A stretch of DNA of 64,000 bases from Hydrangea macrophylla (taxonomy: Eukaryota > Streptophyta > Magnoliopsida > Cornales > Hydrangeaceae), in NCBI GenBank assembly GCA_033977485.1, contig CM066991.1, positions 54,538,850 through 54,602,849 on the forward strand, written 5' to 3'. How positions within the stretch are numbered: position 1 is the first letter of the stretch; every line of letters starts with the position of its first letter. The translations under genes were made by a program, and so were the position numbers. Below the pieces are notes generated by a model. The model had not been told where the DNA came from and searched no databases. It saw only the letters and a list, made by a program, of their open reading frames with translations. This document shows positions 45,346 through 56,511 of the stretch, in pieces.

Positions 45346-46281
45346 ATGGCACCGCCGCTGTTCGTTCCAGATGAGTTCGGAGGACACTATGTGTATGAGA
45401 GTAGTATTGCGCCAGCAGATCCAGAGTACTATGCCTGGAAGGTTAGACAGAGAGCTATTGCAGAGATAGAGCGAGACATGCGGATCGAGCAGCAGAGATT
45501 TGGGACCCAGGACCCAGAAGTGATACGTCAGGAGATGATCTACTGCAAGGAGACCTTCAAACGCATCGAGGAGGATTCTCTACTGATGTTACGAGACCGT
45601 TCTTCGTACCAGGTTCTACTTGCACAGGTTAGAGCAGCACCTCCACCCCCACCGAAGGAAGACATGGCTGATGCACCCCCAGCAGATGAGGATCCGGAGG
45701 ATGATGATGAGAGCGATGACGACGATGAGCCAGAGGATGACGACGAGGAGATGGAGGATGAAGAGGAAGAGGACACCGATGACGAGGAGCCGGAGTATGA
45801 TCCAGAGGAGGAGGACCCCGTGGACCCAGCCGGTATAGACGTGCCAGTTGGCGTAGATATTGTGGTTGCAGAGGGTTATCCGATAGAGGAAGAGGAGGTA
45901 GCCGCAGGTGATGACGCAGACGATGATGTAGTAGTACCAGCCTTACCAGGAGGAGTTATAGCACAGCTAGCAGCTGAGTGGGCCGCAGAGATGGCTGCAC
46001 ATCCCCATGGATTGGAGATCGGAGCACCGGAGTTGGTACAGGCTATGGTACAGGCTGAGGCACTTGCAGCCGCATTTGATGCAGCCCAGGCTGACATGGC
46101 CGCTGATGCAGGAGATCTGGGAGCTGTTGTGGAGCATGATGGACCCGAGCTGATCGAGGATGTAGTGATAGAGGATGAGGACATGATGGATGACGATGAC
46201 ATGGATGAGGATGATGTTTTGTCTGAGGTTGCCCCAGAGGACGAGGCTTCCATCTATGGATCCGATGTGGACAACTTTTGA
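45346..46281 (+). CDS. Extra acidic ORF upstream of gag in element G
   Basis: 311 codons, intact, starting five bases after an acceptor-like TTTTCAG. Residues 1-105 are mostly helical with Tyr-rich patches (HYVYESS, PEYYAWKVRQRA) and charged helices. Residues 106-170 are almost only Asp, Glu and Pro. A hydrophobic Ala-rich helical part follows (PALPGGVIAQLAAEW... near 195-260), then an acidic tail ending SIYGSDVDNF. I know no family match. It is not gag: gag begins separately at 46679 with its own start and is in a different frame. Strong acidity could suit histone or chromatin binding, but that is only inference. It stays open while gag-pol has two stops. The poly-Ser frame on the other strand is its mirror image and is not a gene. 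Confidence 0.75.
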   Translation: MAPPLFVPDEFGGHYVYESSIAPADPEYYAWKVRQRAIAEIERDMRIEQQRFGTQDPEVIRQEMIYCKETFKRIEEDSLLMLRDRSSYQVLLAQVRAAPPPPPKEDMADAPPADEDPEDDDESDDDDEPEDDDEEMEDEEEEDTDDEEPEYDPEEEDPVDPAGIDVPVGVDIVVAEGYPIEEEEVAAGDDADDDVVVPALPGGVIAQLAAEWAAEMAAHPHGLEIGAPELVQAMVQAEALAAAFDAAQADMAADAGDLGAVVEHDGPELIEDVVIEDEDMMDDDDMDEDDVLSEVAPEDEASIYGSDVDNF

Positions 46282-46678
46282 GTCCAGCACCTTTAGGACT
46301 TAGACTTTTACGTTTGACTTTAGGACATGTTGTCCACTTACTTTTGACGCTTACATAGACAGCTATTGACCGTAGCCTTTTTGTATAGGTAGCCACCAGT
46401 AGTGGTTTTGTATATATCTTTCTTTTGTTTAGATCTTGTATAGGATCATGTACTATGCGGTACACAGATGATCTATTGTGTACTCCGCTGTACATCTTTT
46501 GGGTATATATATATGGCAGATCGTTTCTCTTGGTTATTTCTGTTATCATCTCATTGTTATGTTATGGTTGTGATTTTGATTCATGTTATGCTTCCTGTTA
46601 TTTAAGTATGATCATTTCCCCGAGGAGATTGTCAACTAATCGTTAGATCCTTCATAGGTACACCTCACACGGATCACT
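46282..46678 (+). other. Spacer between acidic ORF and gag in element G
   Basis: About 400 bp, T-rich, without coding. It ends CCTTCATAG/GTACACC 20 bases before the gag ATG, an acceptor-like context. Gag may be expressed from an alternatively spliced or shorter leader, or by reinitiation. Confidence 0.45.
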
Positions 46679-49600
46679 ATGGTGGGACCCACAAGGAACC
46701 AAGCACGACTGGGAGCACCCATTCCTGAGGGTATGGACCCAACTGGAGTCTTCGAAGCTTTCATGCAACGGATGGAGCACATCGGCGATACCTACAATCA
46801 TGCCACCAACGACAATGGCAACAACCACGTTGTCCCTCCAAGGCAGACAGGCGATAAACTGTTGGAACGATTTCGTGGCCTGCGACCCGAGAAGTTCGAC
46901 GGCATGGCAGAGTCCTGGAAAGCAGAGCAATGGATACGAGAGTTGGAGCTAATCTTTGAAGCCCTGGAGTGCAGTGAGCTGGACAAGAGACGTCTAGCCG
47001 CATTTCAACTGACTTACTCCGCCGCAGACTGGTGGGAGGCCGAGAGAGCCACGATTGGGATTGACGCTGCAAGGAGAATGCCTTGGGAAGCATTCAAGAC
47101 TCGATTTCTCGAGAAGTACTTCCCTGAGGATGAAAGAGACCAACAAGAGAGGAATTTCCTGAGTCTAACCCAAGGAAACTGGACAGTCAGGGAGTATACT
47201 ACACAATTTGAGCGACTTTCCCGTTTCGCTCCGCATATGATAGACACCTCCGCCAAGAAGGTCAAGCGATTTCACCAAGGACTTAACCCACACCTCCGGC
47301 ACATGATGATAGGCCATCTGGGCCAGTCGTTTGAAGGGATTGTCCGTCTTGCTTCGAGTTTGGAAAAGGATGCTTACCCTGTGCAAGGACCACAAGTGAA
47401 TCGACCTCCACCCAAGACCTTCCAACCAAGGAACTTTCCCGCGCAATCATCAAGGAACAATCAGGGATGGAAACCCCAGACCAACCACTACCAGGGGACC
47501 AAGCGCACGTGGGATGGGACAAGGAAGCCCCAAGCAAATTTTCCTCGACAACAGAATCAACAGCGAGGACCACCTCAGGAACAGCCCGTCGCCCAGCGAC
47601 AGAACACTGATGGATGTTTCAACTGTGGAGTACCCGGACATATTGCAAGGTATTGCACAGCCCCCAAGACCAACCGCCGTAATGACCTCATCTGCCGCAA
47701 CTATAACAAGCCTGGTCACATAAGCAAGGATTGTCGAGCACCACGTGGAGGCTACTATGGAGCGCCTGCTCAAGGACAGCAAGGACAGGTTAGGGTGAAT
47801 GCCATCATTCCTGACAATGCAGGGTATAATGCAGAGGAACAGCAAAACTTGGAAGGTACACTCATTTTATTTCACTGTCAAGTTAGAGCTTTGTTTGATA
47901 CCGGTGCCGCCCGTTCTTTCATAGCTATTAAGATGGTACGTGATTTGGGTTTGTTACCCCTAGCACTTGAGCCGACCCTTAATGCCGTTTCGCCCTTGGG
48001 AGTATCCGTTAAGTTAGGTAAGGTGTGCAAGGATTGTCCCTTGACACTAGAGGATAGGAATCTCCCAGCAGACTTGATAGTTCTGTCAATGTCTGAGTTC
48101 GACGTGATCCTAGGAATGGATTGGCTTACTAAGTATGGCGCTAACCTGGATTGTGTTAGTCGGACCATTGTCTTTTCAACGCCTGGCTGCCCGCAGATCA
48201 GATTTCAGTGCCAACCGTTGAGCGACATGTTTATCACGAGCTGTCTAGCCACGATTAAGACTTCAAGCACGGAGCTTACTATCAACCAGATCCCCGTTAT
48301 TCAAGACTTTGAAGATGTGTTCCGAAGTATCTCAGGACTTCCGCCGAAGAGAGAGATAGACTTCTGCATTGAGTTAGCACCCGGAACGTTGCCGATTTCC
48401 AAGACCCCGTATCGGATGGCGCCAATAGAAATGCTAGAATTGAAGAAGCAAGTTCAGGAACTTGAAGATTTAGGTTTTGTTCGCCCGAGTACATCACCTT
48501 GGGGAGCACCAGTTCTATTTGTGAAGAAGAAGGACGGAGAGCTACGACTCTGTATCGACTACAGGGAGCTGAATAAGGTCACGATCAAGAATAGGTATCC
48601 ACTTCCCCGGATAGACGACCTGTTCGATCAACTACAAGGATCAAGGATATTCTCGAAAATTGATTTGCGTTCAGGATACCATCAATTGCTAGTTCGACCG
48701 AAAGATATACCGAAAACTGCCTTCAGGACGAGATATGGACATTACGAATTTCTAGTGATGTCTTTTGGATTGACTAATGCCCCGGCCGTATTCATGGACC
48801 TAATGAATAGAGTATTCAGACCCTATCTGGATCAATTCATTATAGTATTCATCGATGGCATTCTAATTTATTCAAGGACGGAAGAAGAACATAAGAAGCA
48901 TCTACAAATTGATCTACAGACTCTTAGAGACAACAGTCTGTATGCGAAATTCAGCAAATGTGAATTCTGGCTTTAGGAAGTTAAATTCCTGGGACATGTG
49001 ATATCACAGGATGGGATTTCCGTAGACTCATCTAAGATCGATGCAGTCTTGAGCTGGAACAGACCAACCAATGCGACCGAAGTTAGGAGTTTTCTTGGAT
49101 TGGCTGGGTATTATCGGAAATTTGTGGAAGGATTCTCTAGAATCGCAGGACCGTTGACAAGCCTGACTAGGAAAGAGACGAAGTACGAATGGACCGATAG
49201 ACATGAGGATGCATTCCGGGAATTGAAAGAGAGACTAACCTCAGCACCCGTGCTTGCGATACCTAAGAGTGGTGAACAATTCATAATCTATAGTGATGCA
49301 TCACACCAAGGACTTGGTTGTGTGCTAATGCAAGGGGGGAATGTCATCGCATACGGATCAAGACAATTGAAGCCGCATGAGAAGAACTATCCGACGCACG
49401 ACTTAGAACTAGCCGCAATCGTGTTCGCCCTGAAGATTTGGAGACACTATTTGTATGGAGAAAAGTTCGACTTGTTCTCGGATCACAAGAGTTTAAGGTA
49501 CCTGTTCTCTCAGAAGGAGTTGAACATGCGACAACGGAGATGGATGGAACTACTCAAGGACTACGACTTCTCTTTGCAATACCACCCGGGTAAAGCAAAT

Positions 49601-51184
49601 GTTGTAGCCGACGCTCTGAGCCGGAGACCACGCCTTTTGGTTGCTTCGATTTTGATTAGAGAATGGCGAGCAATGGAGACGTTAGCCGAATTCGATCTTC
49701 AACCAGTGGAATCAGGAGAAGGACAACACCTTGGATGTCTTGTTGTACAACCGACTCTCATCAGCCGCATCTTGGAAGCTCAACAGTCGAACGAGGATTT
49801 AAAGTTATGGTTTGCCAAGATGTCCGCAAAGGAACCCGAGATCTGGAGTATTAGTACGGACGGAGCACTGAGATGCAAAGGTAGACTCTGTGTGCCAAAT
49901 GACGATGGACTCAGGAAGAACATTCTGGACGAAGCACACAAGTCAAGGATGACTATCCACCCAGGAGGAAACAAGATGTATAAGGACTTGAAGAGAAACT
50001 TCTGGTGGCAAGGAATGAAGCGAGAAGTGGCCGAGTATGTATCGCAATGTCTTATTTGCAAACAAGTGAAGGCAGAGCATCAGAAACCACCTGGACTCCT
50101 ACAACCGCTACCGACTCCCCAATGGAAATGGGAGCACATCACCATGGATTTTGTGGTTGGATTGCCGAAATCTCAACAAAACCACGACGCTATTTGGGTA
50201 ATAGTGGATCGACTCACCAAGTCAGCACATTTTATCGCCTACAGCATGACGCACCCTATTGAAAGATTGAGCCGGATGTATCTAGAGCAAGTAGTGCGAC
50301 TGCACGGTGTACCCGTCTCAATAGTCTCAGATCGAGATTCACGCTTTACCACAGAATTCTGGAAGAGCCTTCAGACAGCAATGGGAACTTCATTAAATTT
50401 GAGTTCAGCCTTTCATCCACAGACAGACGGTCAGACAGAACGAGTCAATCAAGTGATGGAAGATATGTTGCGAGCCTGTGTCATTGAATTCGAAAGTTCA
50501 TGGGAGACGCATCTACCTTTGATCGAGTTTGCCTACAACAACAGTTACCATACGAGCATAGGGATGGCACCGTTTGAAGCCTTGTATGGAAGACCTTGCC
50601 GATCGCCGCTGTGTTGGGCCGAAGTCGGAGATACTCAACTACTTGGGCCCGAGATGATTCGAGAAACCAACGAGAAGATCCAGATTGTACGAGAAAAGAT
50701 GAAGACAGCGCAATCCAGACACAAGAGCTATGCCGACAAGCGACGGAAAGATCTAGAGTTTGCAGTTGGAGATCATGTGCTACTTAAAGTCTCGCCAGTT
50801 CGAGGTATCGTCAGATTCGGACAGAAAAGAGGCAAGTTGTCGCCGCGATTCATCGGACCGTTCGAGATCCTAGAACGTGTTGGGAAGGTTGCTTATCGAC
50901 TTGCGTTGCCGCCAAAGATGTCATGAGTGCACAACGTTTTCCACATCAGCATGTTGAGGAAGTGTGCCCACAACCCAGCGCACGAGATCAGTTTTGAAGA
51001 TATCGAGGTGAACGAGAACGTGACCTACAACGAAGGACCAGTGCGTATTCTAGACCGAGGAGTGAAGAAGCTCAGAAACAAGGATATTCCGCTAGTGAAG
51101 GTTCAGTGGAAGCACCACGACGAAGGAGAAGCTTCATGGGAGCTGGAGTCGGAGATGCGAGAGAAGTTTCCATTTTTGTTTTAA
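46679..51184 (+). pseudogene. Element G gag-pol polyprotein, one frame with two stops
   Basis: One frame of about 1,501 codons. Gag capsid (residues 60-230), zinc knuckles at 313 ([14 protein letters not shown], intact) and 339 ([14 protein letters not shown], second Cys is Tyr). Protease: LFDTGAARS with D407. [14 protein letters not shown], then [11 protein letters not shown] with G727 in place of the second catalytic Asp. A TAG at 48974 cuts the frame after RT. RNase H ([12 protein letters not shown], 49281) and integrase follow: [17 protein letters not shown] zinc region, then core residues in [15 protein letters not shown] and [13 protein letters not shown] at 50924 precedes VHNVFHISML. 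The last 60 residues (VRILDRGVKKLRNKDIPLVK) resemble the chromodomain that directs chromoviruses to heterochromatin. With both stops and the RT change the copy cannot be autonomous. Confidence 0.95.
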
Positions 51185-51235
51185 CCCAGTTTATTTCGGA
51201 TTTCGAGGACGAAATCTTTAATGAGTGGTGGATGA

Positions 51236-53452
51236 TGTAATACCCTGTATTTTTGTAATATATTATATAACTAGACATTGTATGTTTCTTTTAATACTTG
51301 TATGAGCTTGGCCTTACCCTTGGTATATTTTGTATACCAATCGATTGACCAGTATATCAATCGATTGCTCATACCAATCGATTGAACTTTATCTCAATCG
51401 ATTGACACTATGTCAATCGATTGGAGGCAGCTGGGCAGATTCTTTTGCTCTGGCTGGGGAGAGGCCACGTGAACACTCCCTCTCTATATATACCAGCCCA
51501 TTTTGGGCGTATTTCTGTTTACAGAAATCAGAGAGAGTGAAGGGGAGGGTTTTGTGTGTGTGTTATATATATATATACACTCATATATATATATACACAC
51601 ACATATATACATACATACACTCACACACACACAGAGATGGACTGAGACGAGAAGAAGAAGAAGAAGAAGACCAGAAAGAAGAAGAGAAGAAGGAGAAGAA
51701 AGAGAAGAGAGAAGGCAGAGAACTAGAGAGAGAGAGAGAGGAAGACCACCATTGAAGCTCAAGCTTCAAAACACAACCAAACACGCCTTAACGCCAAAGG
51801 TGAGTTCTAAACTCACTTGGTAGCCTTACATTGATGTTATGACATGTTTTGAATGAAGAAATGGAGAAGAAACCATGTATTTCCCGTTTATATGTGCTGG
51901 GCAGTCTTCTCTGTGAAGAAGACGAAGTGTCAATCGATTGACACTATATCAATCGATTGACATCTTTCATGTCTCAATCGATTGACATTTTATGCAATCG
52001 ATTGACATGGATTGTGATCCAATCGATTGAACTTTGTTCCAATCGATTGACACTACTTTTATACCAATCGATTGACATCTATATCAATCGATTGGAAGTT
52101 ACAGTTTACTGTTTTACTTGTTTAGTTAATGTAATAACTGTTTAGTTGTTTATTTACTGTTCAGTACTTCTCAGCATGCTTTATTATTATTGTAATACAG
52201 ACATGATAATGAATTAATGCAGCGTAGGGTCGTAGTAACAACAAGATTAACAGATGATGTTTATAATGTTAGATAACGGAATAGTCGTGAATCCTTTGGG
52301 GTTAACGTTCATTTCATTCAGAGTAGTCGGGCCACATTGGGATTGTCATGTATCGGTAATAGAGTTGAACTTAAGTAGGTTTGCTAAGATTCGGGAACCT
52401 TGCGTGGGCGGGCTTTGGTCGATCACATGTTCTTAAAAGCGGTAGACAGACGAAGGTGTCTATGACTTGCGGTGAACCGGACCATTTGCCCTAAGATAGC
52501 CAGATGATCTAATCATATGTTCTTAAAAGCGGTAGACAGACGAAGGTGTCTATGACATGCGGTGGACCGTGATCACTGGTAGACGTCGCTAAGTCGTGGC
52601 ATAGAATGATGTACTGTTGTTTAAAGCGTTATATCCCTGACATGCGGTGGACTGTGCATATGTTCTTAAAAGCGGGGGATGGACTAACGTGGTATCCATG
52701 ACATGCGGTGAACTGTGTATATGTTCTTAAAAGCGGTGGATGAGCAATGGTGCGTTATAGAGTTGAACTACTGTCGAGTCTGTTCCCCTATCAAGACGCG
52801 TTATCGGTCTTATAATGAGTAAAACGTCAGTAATCGGATCATTGGTTTGATTAAAGGAGTTACCCTTACTGAATTCTAATTTGATTACGGTTTATAACTT
52901 GTAATAATATCAATAGTCGATACCCTGTTAGTATCTAACTCACTCGGCTTTCATTAAGCTGACGGCGTTTATGCCGCTGGACATTTCTACGTTCCAGCGC
53001 ATCCTGGTTATGACTATACAGGTGAAGGGCCTGCAGAAGAAGACTACTATGCCGGTGACGGAGTTCCTATGGAGAATTTCCCCGGCGGAGGTCAGACCGA
53101 AGGAGACTACTACGCCGAGGACTACCCTTATGCCAACTGAAGACTAGACTAGAATTGTAGCTAATTGCCTTTACCGTTTTAGAACTTCTTTGTAGTCAGG
53201 CATATGTTGCCTTGGCATTTGTACTTCCGCTGCTTTATATTTGATTTGAGACTCTGATATGTAATAGTTAGTAACTTCTGTTGACTTTATGTTACGTTGT
53301 GTTCAGAACCTAGACCTCATTCCTGTTACACTATTACTTCTTGTTGCTTAGTACTGCGTGGTGTGGACAATCATGTGACTTCACCCGTCATTCCCTATGG
53401 ACCCATAAAGGAAATTTATTTTTCTCTATTTATGCCGTTCCGGGGCGTGACA
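51236..53452 (+). repeat. Element G 3' LTR (2217 bp)
   Basis: Preceded by GTGGTGGATGA, a purine-rich tract. Same order of motifs as the 5' LTR. It has one fewer CAATCGATTG copy in cluster 1 and a perfect palindrome where the 5' LTR has one mutation in cluster 2. The 60-codon open frame is also present (52958-53140). Confidence 0.95.
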
Positions 53453-53457
53453 TAATC

Positions 53458-54422
53458 CTAGGCAAAGCAATCTTTATACTTGTGCAAGAGTGTAATCAAC
53501 TCGGCCTGGACACTGCGAATCCAGCATCTGACTTACATAAGTAGGTTTGTGCTCTCTTTCTCTGCCTAGGTTGACCTCCAAGAGGGGGTCTTGGACATCG
53601 GCCTTTAAATCATCAAGCTTTGCCGTGGCCGTCTCCAATTCATCTATTTGAATCTCTTCCTCCCTTGGCGTTTCTTCTTCGTAAATACAATCGGCCAGAT
53701 TAATCATTTTGTCAACAGGGCCGATTTCCAATCTTCTATCAGCCAGGTATGCACACCATCTAGCCATACTGGCCTTTAGGGCTAGCCATTTCCATTCTTC
53801 AATTATCGGTGTCTCCATTGACGTCTTCATGTTCGATGATCTCGATCGACCTTGATTGTTCAGTCCGACTAAGGTTATGGTAACACGTCTTAATGTCCGG
53901 TGGATTTCCTTTAAGGAAGGTCACTGTATTCGGTCTTCCCATTTTGTTGTGCCCTAGTAACTTGACTGGCCCGATGTCATCTTCATACAAGACTGCATCG
54001 ACCGTTTGCACACGAGCTACAAATGGCTTTGTATCTGCTCCAACCACCTCTACCTCGTCGCCTCTCTAAAAAATCAGTAACTGATGGAGTGTGGAAGGAA
54101 TGCAATAATTTGGGTGTATCCAATCTCGGCCAAGTAATGCATTATAGGCCGTCGAGGTTTCTACGATGAAGAAGGCAGTCATGACCGTTTTATTACCAAC
54201 GGTCAGCTCCAGGGGTAGGATACCCTTGGTTTTTGAAGGTGCCCCCATGAAGCTTTGAACGTTCATTTCGGTCAGAATTAGCTCTGACTCGGACTTCTGA
54301 AGGATTCTCAATATTATTTGAGGCATAATGTTGATGGTAGACCCATCATCAACCAGGATTCTATTTATCGGGACCCCCTCAATATGTCCTTTCACATATA
54401 ATGGCTTCAGATGCTGGGACAT
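53458..54422 (-). pseudogene. Element F protease and the start of RT
   Basis: Retropepsin-like protease: NRILVDDGSTINIMP (active-site DDGS) then NALLGRDWIHP, near residues 20-110 of the 54422 frame. A stop in place of Trp precedes RGDEVEVV. The frame continues to about 53802 and shifts by one, then runs to 53474, stopping just before the G insertion. It links gag to RT. Confidence 0.8.
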
Positions 54423-56474
54423 CTAATATGTGGGTTTTTCGAACACAACTTTGACTGGTCCGTTAGGCTTCAACCCTTCTTCAGTCTGATGTCCCTTCAG
54501 CCTCAAAATAGTAATCTTAAGCCGATCGGTCTGCTCGTCGGTGGCATCCACATTTTTGCTTGTGGCTTCCACCACATTAGGTTTAACTGTCTCTCCCCCA
54601 TTCCAAAAAACATCTTCTATCATGGCTGAGTCCTTGGTCAGGCCCTCCATTACATCCCCTTCCATGGCCGCAGGCTGGTCTGGCTTGGCCATGAAAGACA
54701 TAGGCAATGTAAACACCATGTTAGATGACAGGCTTACTGGAATAGTTCTGAATTGGATTGGCAAGGTGCTGGAGTCTGACAGATCTCCATCGGACTCCAT
54801 ACTCAGCTTGTCCGATGTTGGCATGCATCCCTCCTGTGATTTTTCCCGTCTGAATCTTTCCTTCAGGAGCCCAATAGAAGTATGCATCGCCCCAGCCTCT
54901 CCGTCGCCTCAACTGAGAGTTCTTGGGTGTCGGGCAATGTATGCGCTGTGGGTTTAGGAGGATTTCTAGCCTGATTCTTCCAATATTGGTGTTCCCGTTC
55001 GGCATGTCTCATTCGTTGATACCTCCTTTTTTGAGACTTGCTGTACTGTGGCCGTGCTGGAAATTTAGAATGTTCATCCCTATGCCACCTCCCATCTTCC
55101 ATTCGGGGTGGTAACACCATCCTTGGGCTCCTGTTATAGGTTGATGCCTTCGCTGGCAACTTAGGCTTTGGATACGCTTATAATGACCGGCCCGCGTGGC
55201 CAGCTCGAATAAATCACGGAAGTCAGTTCCTTCAAACCTCTTGCGAAGTTCAAAGGACATGCCCCCCATAGCCATTTTAGCATATTCTTCCTCAGGCAAA
55301 ACCGTCTTGCACCGATACTTTGCCTTAAGGAAACGGGCTATGTAGGTTTCTACAGTTTTTTCTACTAACTGCATCATCCTGGACAGGTCTGCCAGCGATG
55401 TTTCGGGCTCAGTCCTATAGAACTGGCCGTGAAATAGCTTTTCCATCCCTTGCTAAGTTTGCATCGAATTGGCGGGGAGATTGACATACCACAAAAACAC
55501 CATGCCCGTTAGCGAATTTGGAAATAACCTCAACTTTAATGGGTCACTACTACCCACGTGGCCGCATTGAACAATAAAACTGCCATTATGCTCCACCGAG
55601 GACTGTTCACTCTCTCTAGAAAATAGAGTGAAGTTTGGTACTTTGTATCCCTGGGGAAATATGACCTGGTCAATTTCAGGGGGATATGGCCATCTGTACG
55701 TCGGCTTCTCCAGTCTTCTCATAAACGGACCATACTCTTCATGTATGGCTGCTACCAACTCCTCCCTATTGATGGGTTGTGGAGCTACGGGCTGAACACT
55801 CCTCAACGGCGGCACCAACGGCGGTGGCAACTACTGTTGATTATTATTGGCCTGATGGGTCCAAAACCCACCGTTGTTTCTTTGCCCCCAGTAGCGTGAC
55901 CTGGAGGTTGCGTGTGGCCGACTGAGCTTTCAGTATGGCCTGTTGATCGACCAAAATCCGGTGTCACCGATCCGTTGGGATCGGTGACTATCGATCCGTT
56001 AGCCATTATGGTCTGTGATTCAGATTACTTGCCTGAGCCATTACCCTCCCTAAGGTTCGGACAGATGTAGGGTGGGTCTTTCGGCTTATCGGACTCAAGC
56101 AATGTGCCAAAGCCCGATCCGTTGACCTGCTCTTTGCTCCCTCCGGCCTTATTGGTCTCTATCAACCTGCCAATCATGTCCGACAAGCGATCCAATTTTA
56201 CGTGGGTGGTCCTTGTCTCCATGACCAGGTCAGCTTGACTCTTATGAACATCGGCCGTCTGGTTTATAACCGATTTGAGATTGCCCATTGATCCTATTAG
56301 CGTGTTGTATTCCTGCCACATGGGCTCAACGTTCGCTCTCATGGCCTCCGAAATTGCCTCAAGAGTGATACTGCCGTCTTGTGGAGAATGGCCAGTACTT
56401 TCCTCCATAGGTGGGTCCATGGGAGAATCGTCTTGACCGTTCTTAGTTGTCTGTTTGTCTTTCTTTGGAGACAT
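54423..56474 (-). pseudogene. Element F gag, degenerate
   Basis: Starts at the ATG 16 bases after the PBS (MSPKKDKQTT). After a Lys/Thr-rich N-terminus and a helical stretch, the capsid core is clear: VIFPQGYKVPNFTLFS (55660), IVQCGHV, LKLRLFPNSLTGMVFLWY, then a stop where Trp is expected and MEKLFHGQFYRTEPE (55446). A basic segment KRRYQRMRHAEREHQYW follows in another frame. At least three stops and three frameshifts. It merges into the protease frame at 54422. Confidence 0.8.
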
Positions 56475-56489
56475 GGCTTCACATTGTGG

Positions 56490-56507
56490 GTCCCACCGGG
56501 CATGCCA
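56490..56507 (-). other. Primer-binding site of element F
   Basis: On the minus strand TGGCATGCCCGGTGGGAC starts four bases after the LTR end. I do not assign the tRNA. The gag ATG follows closely, so the leader is very short. Confidence 0.65.
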
Positions 56508-56511
56508 AAAA

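Larger units (their letters stand above)
42976..53452 (+). mobile_element. Element G: Tekay/Del-type chromovirus, nearly intact
   Basis: LTRs 42976-45207 and 51236-53452, with TSD TAATC perfect (42971-42975 and 53453-53457). PBS is tRNA-iMet type. One extra ORF upstream, then gag-pol with RT, RNase H, integrase and a C-terminal chromodomain-like segment. LTRs differ by roughly a dozen substitutions and one 17-bp indel by eye, so insertion is fairly recent. It interrupts F's pol between protease and RT. Confidence 0.95.

Noticed and set aside
45540..46253. Poly-Ser and Ser/Ala-rich frames on the minus strand
   Set aside because: Mirror images of the Asp/Glu-rich plus-strand ORF; composition fully explained by GAT/GAG codons read backwards.
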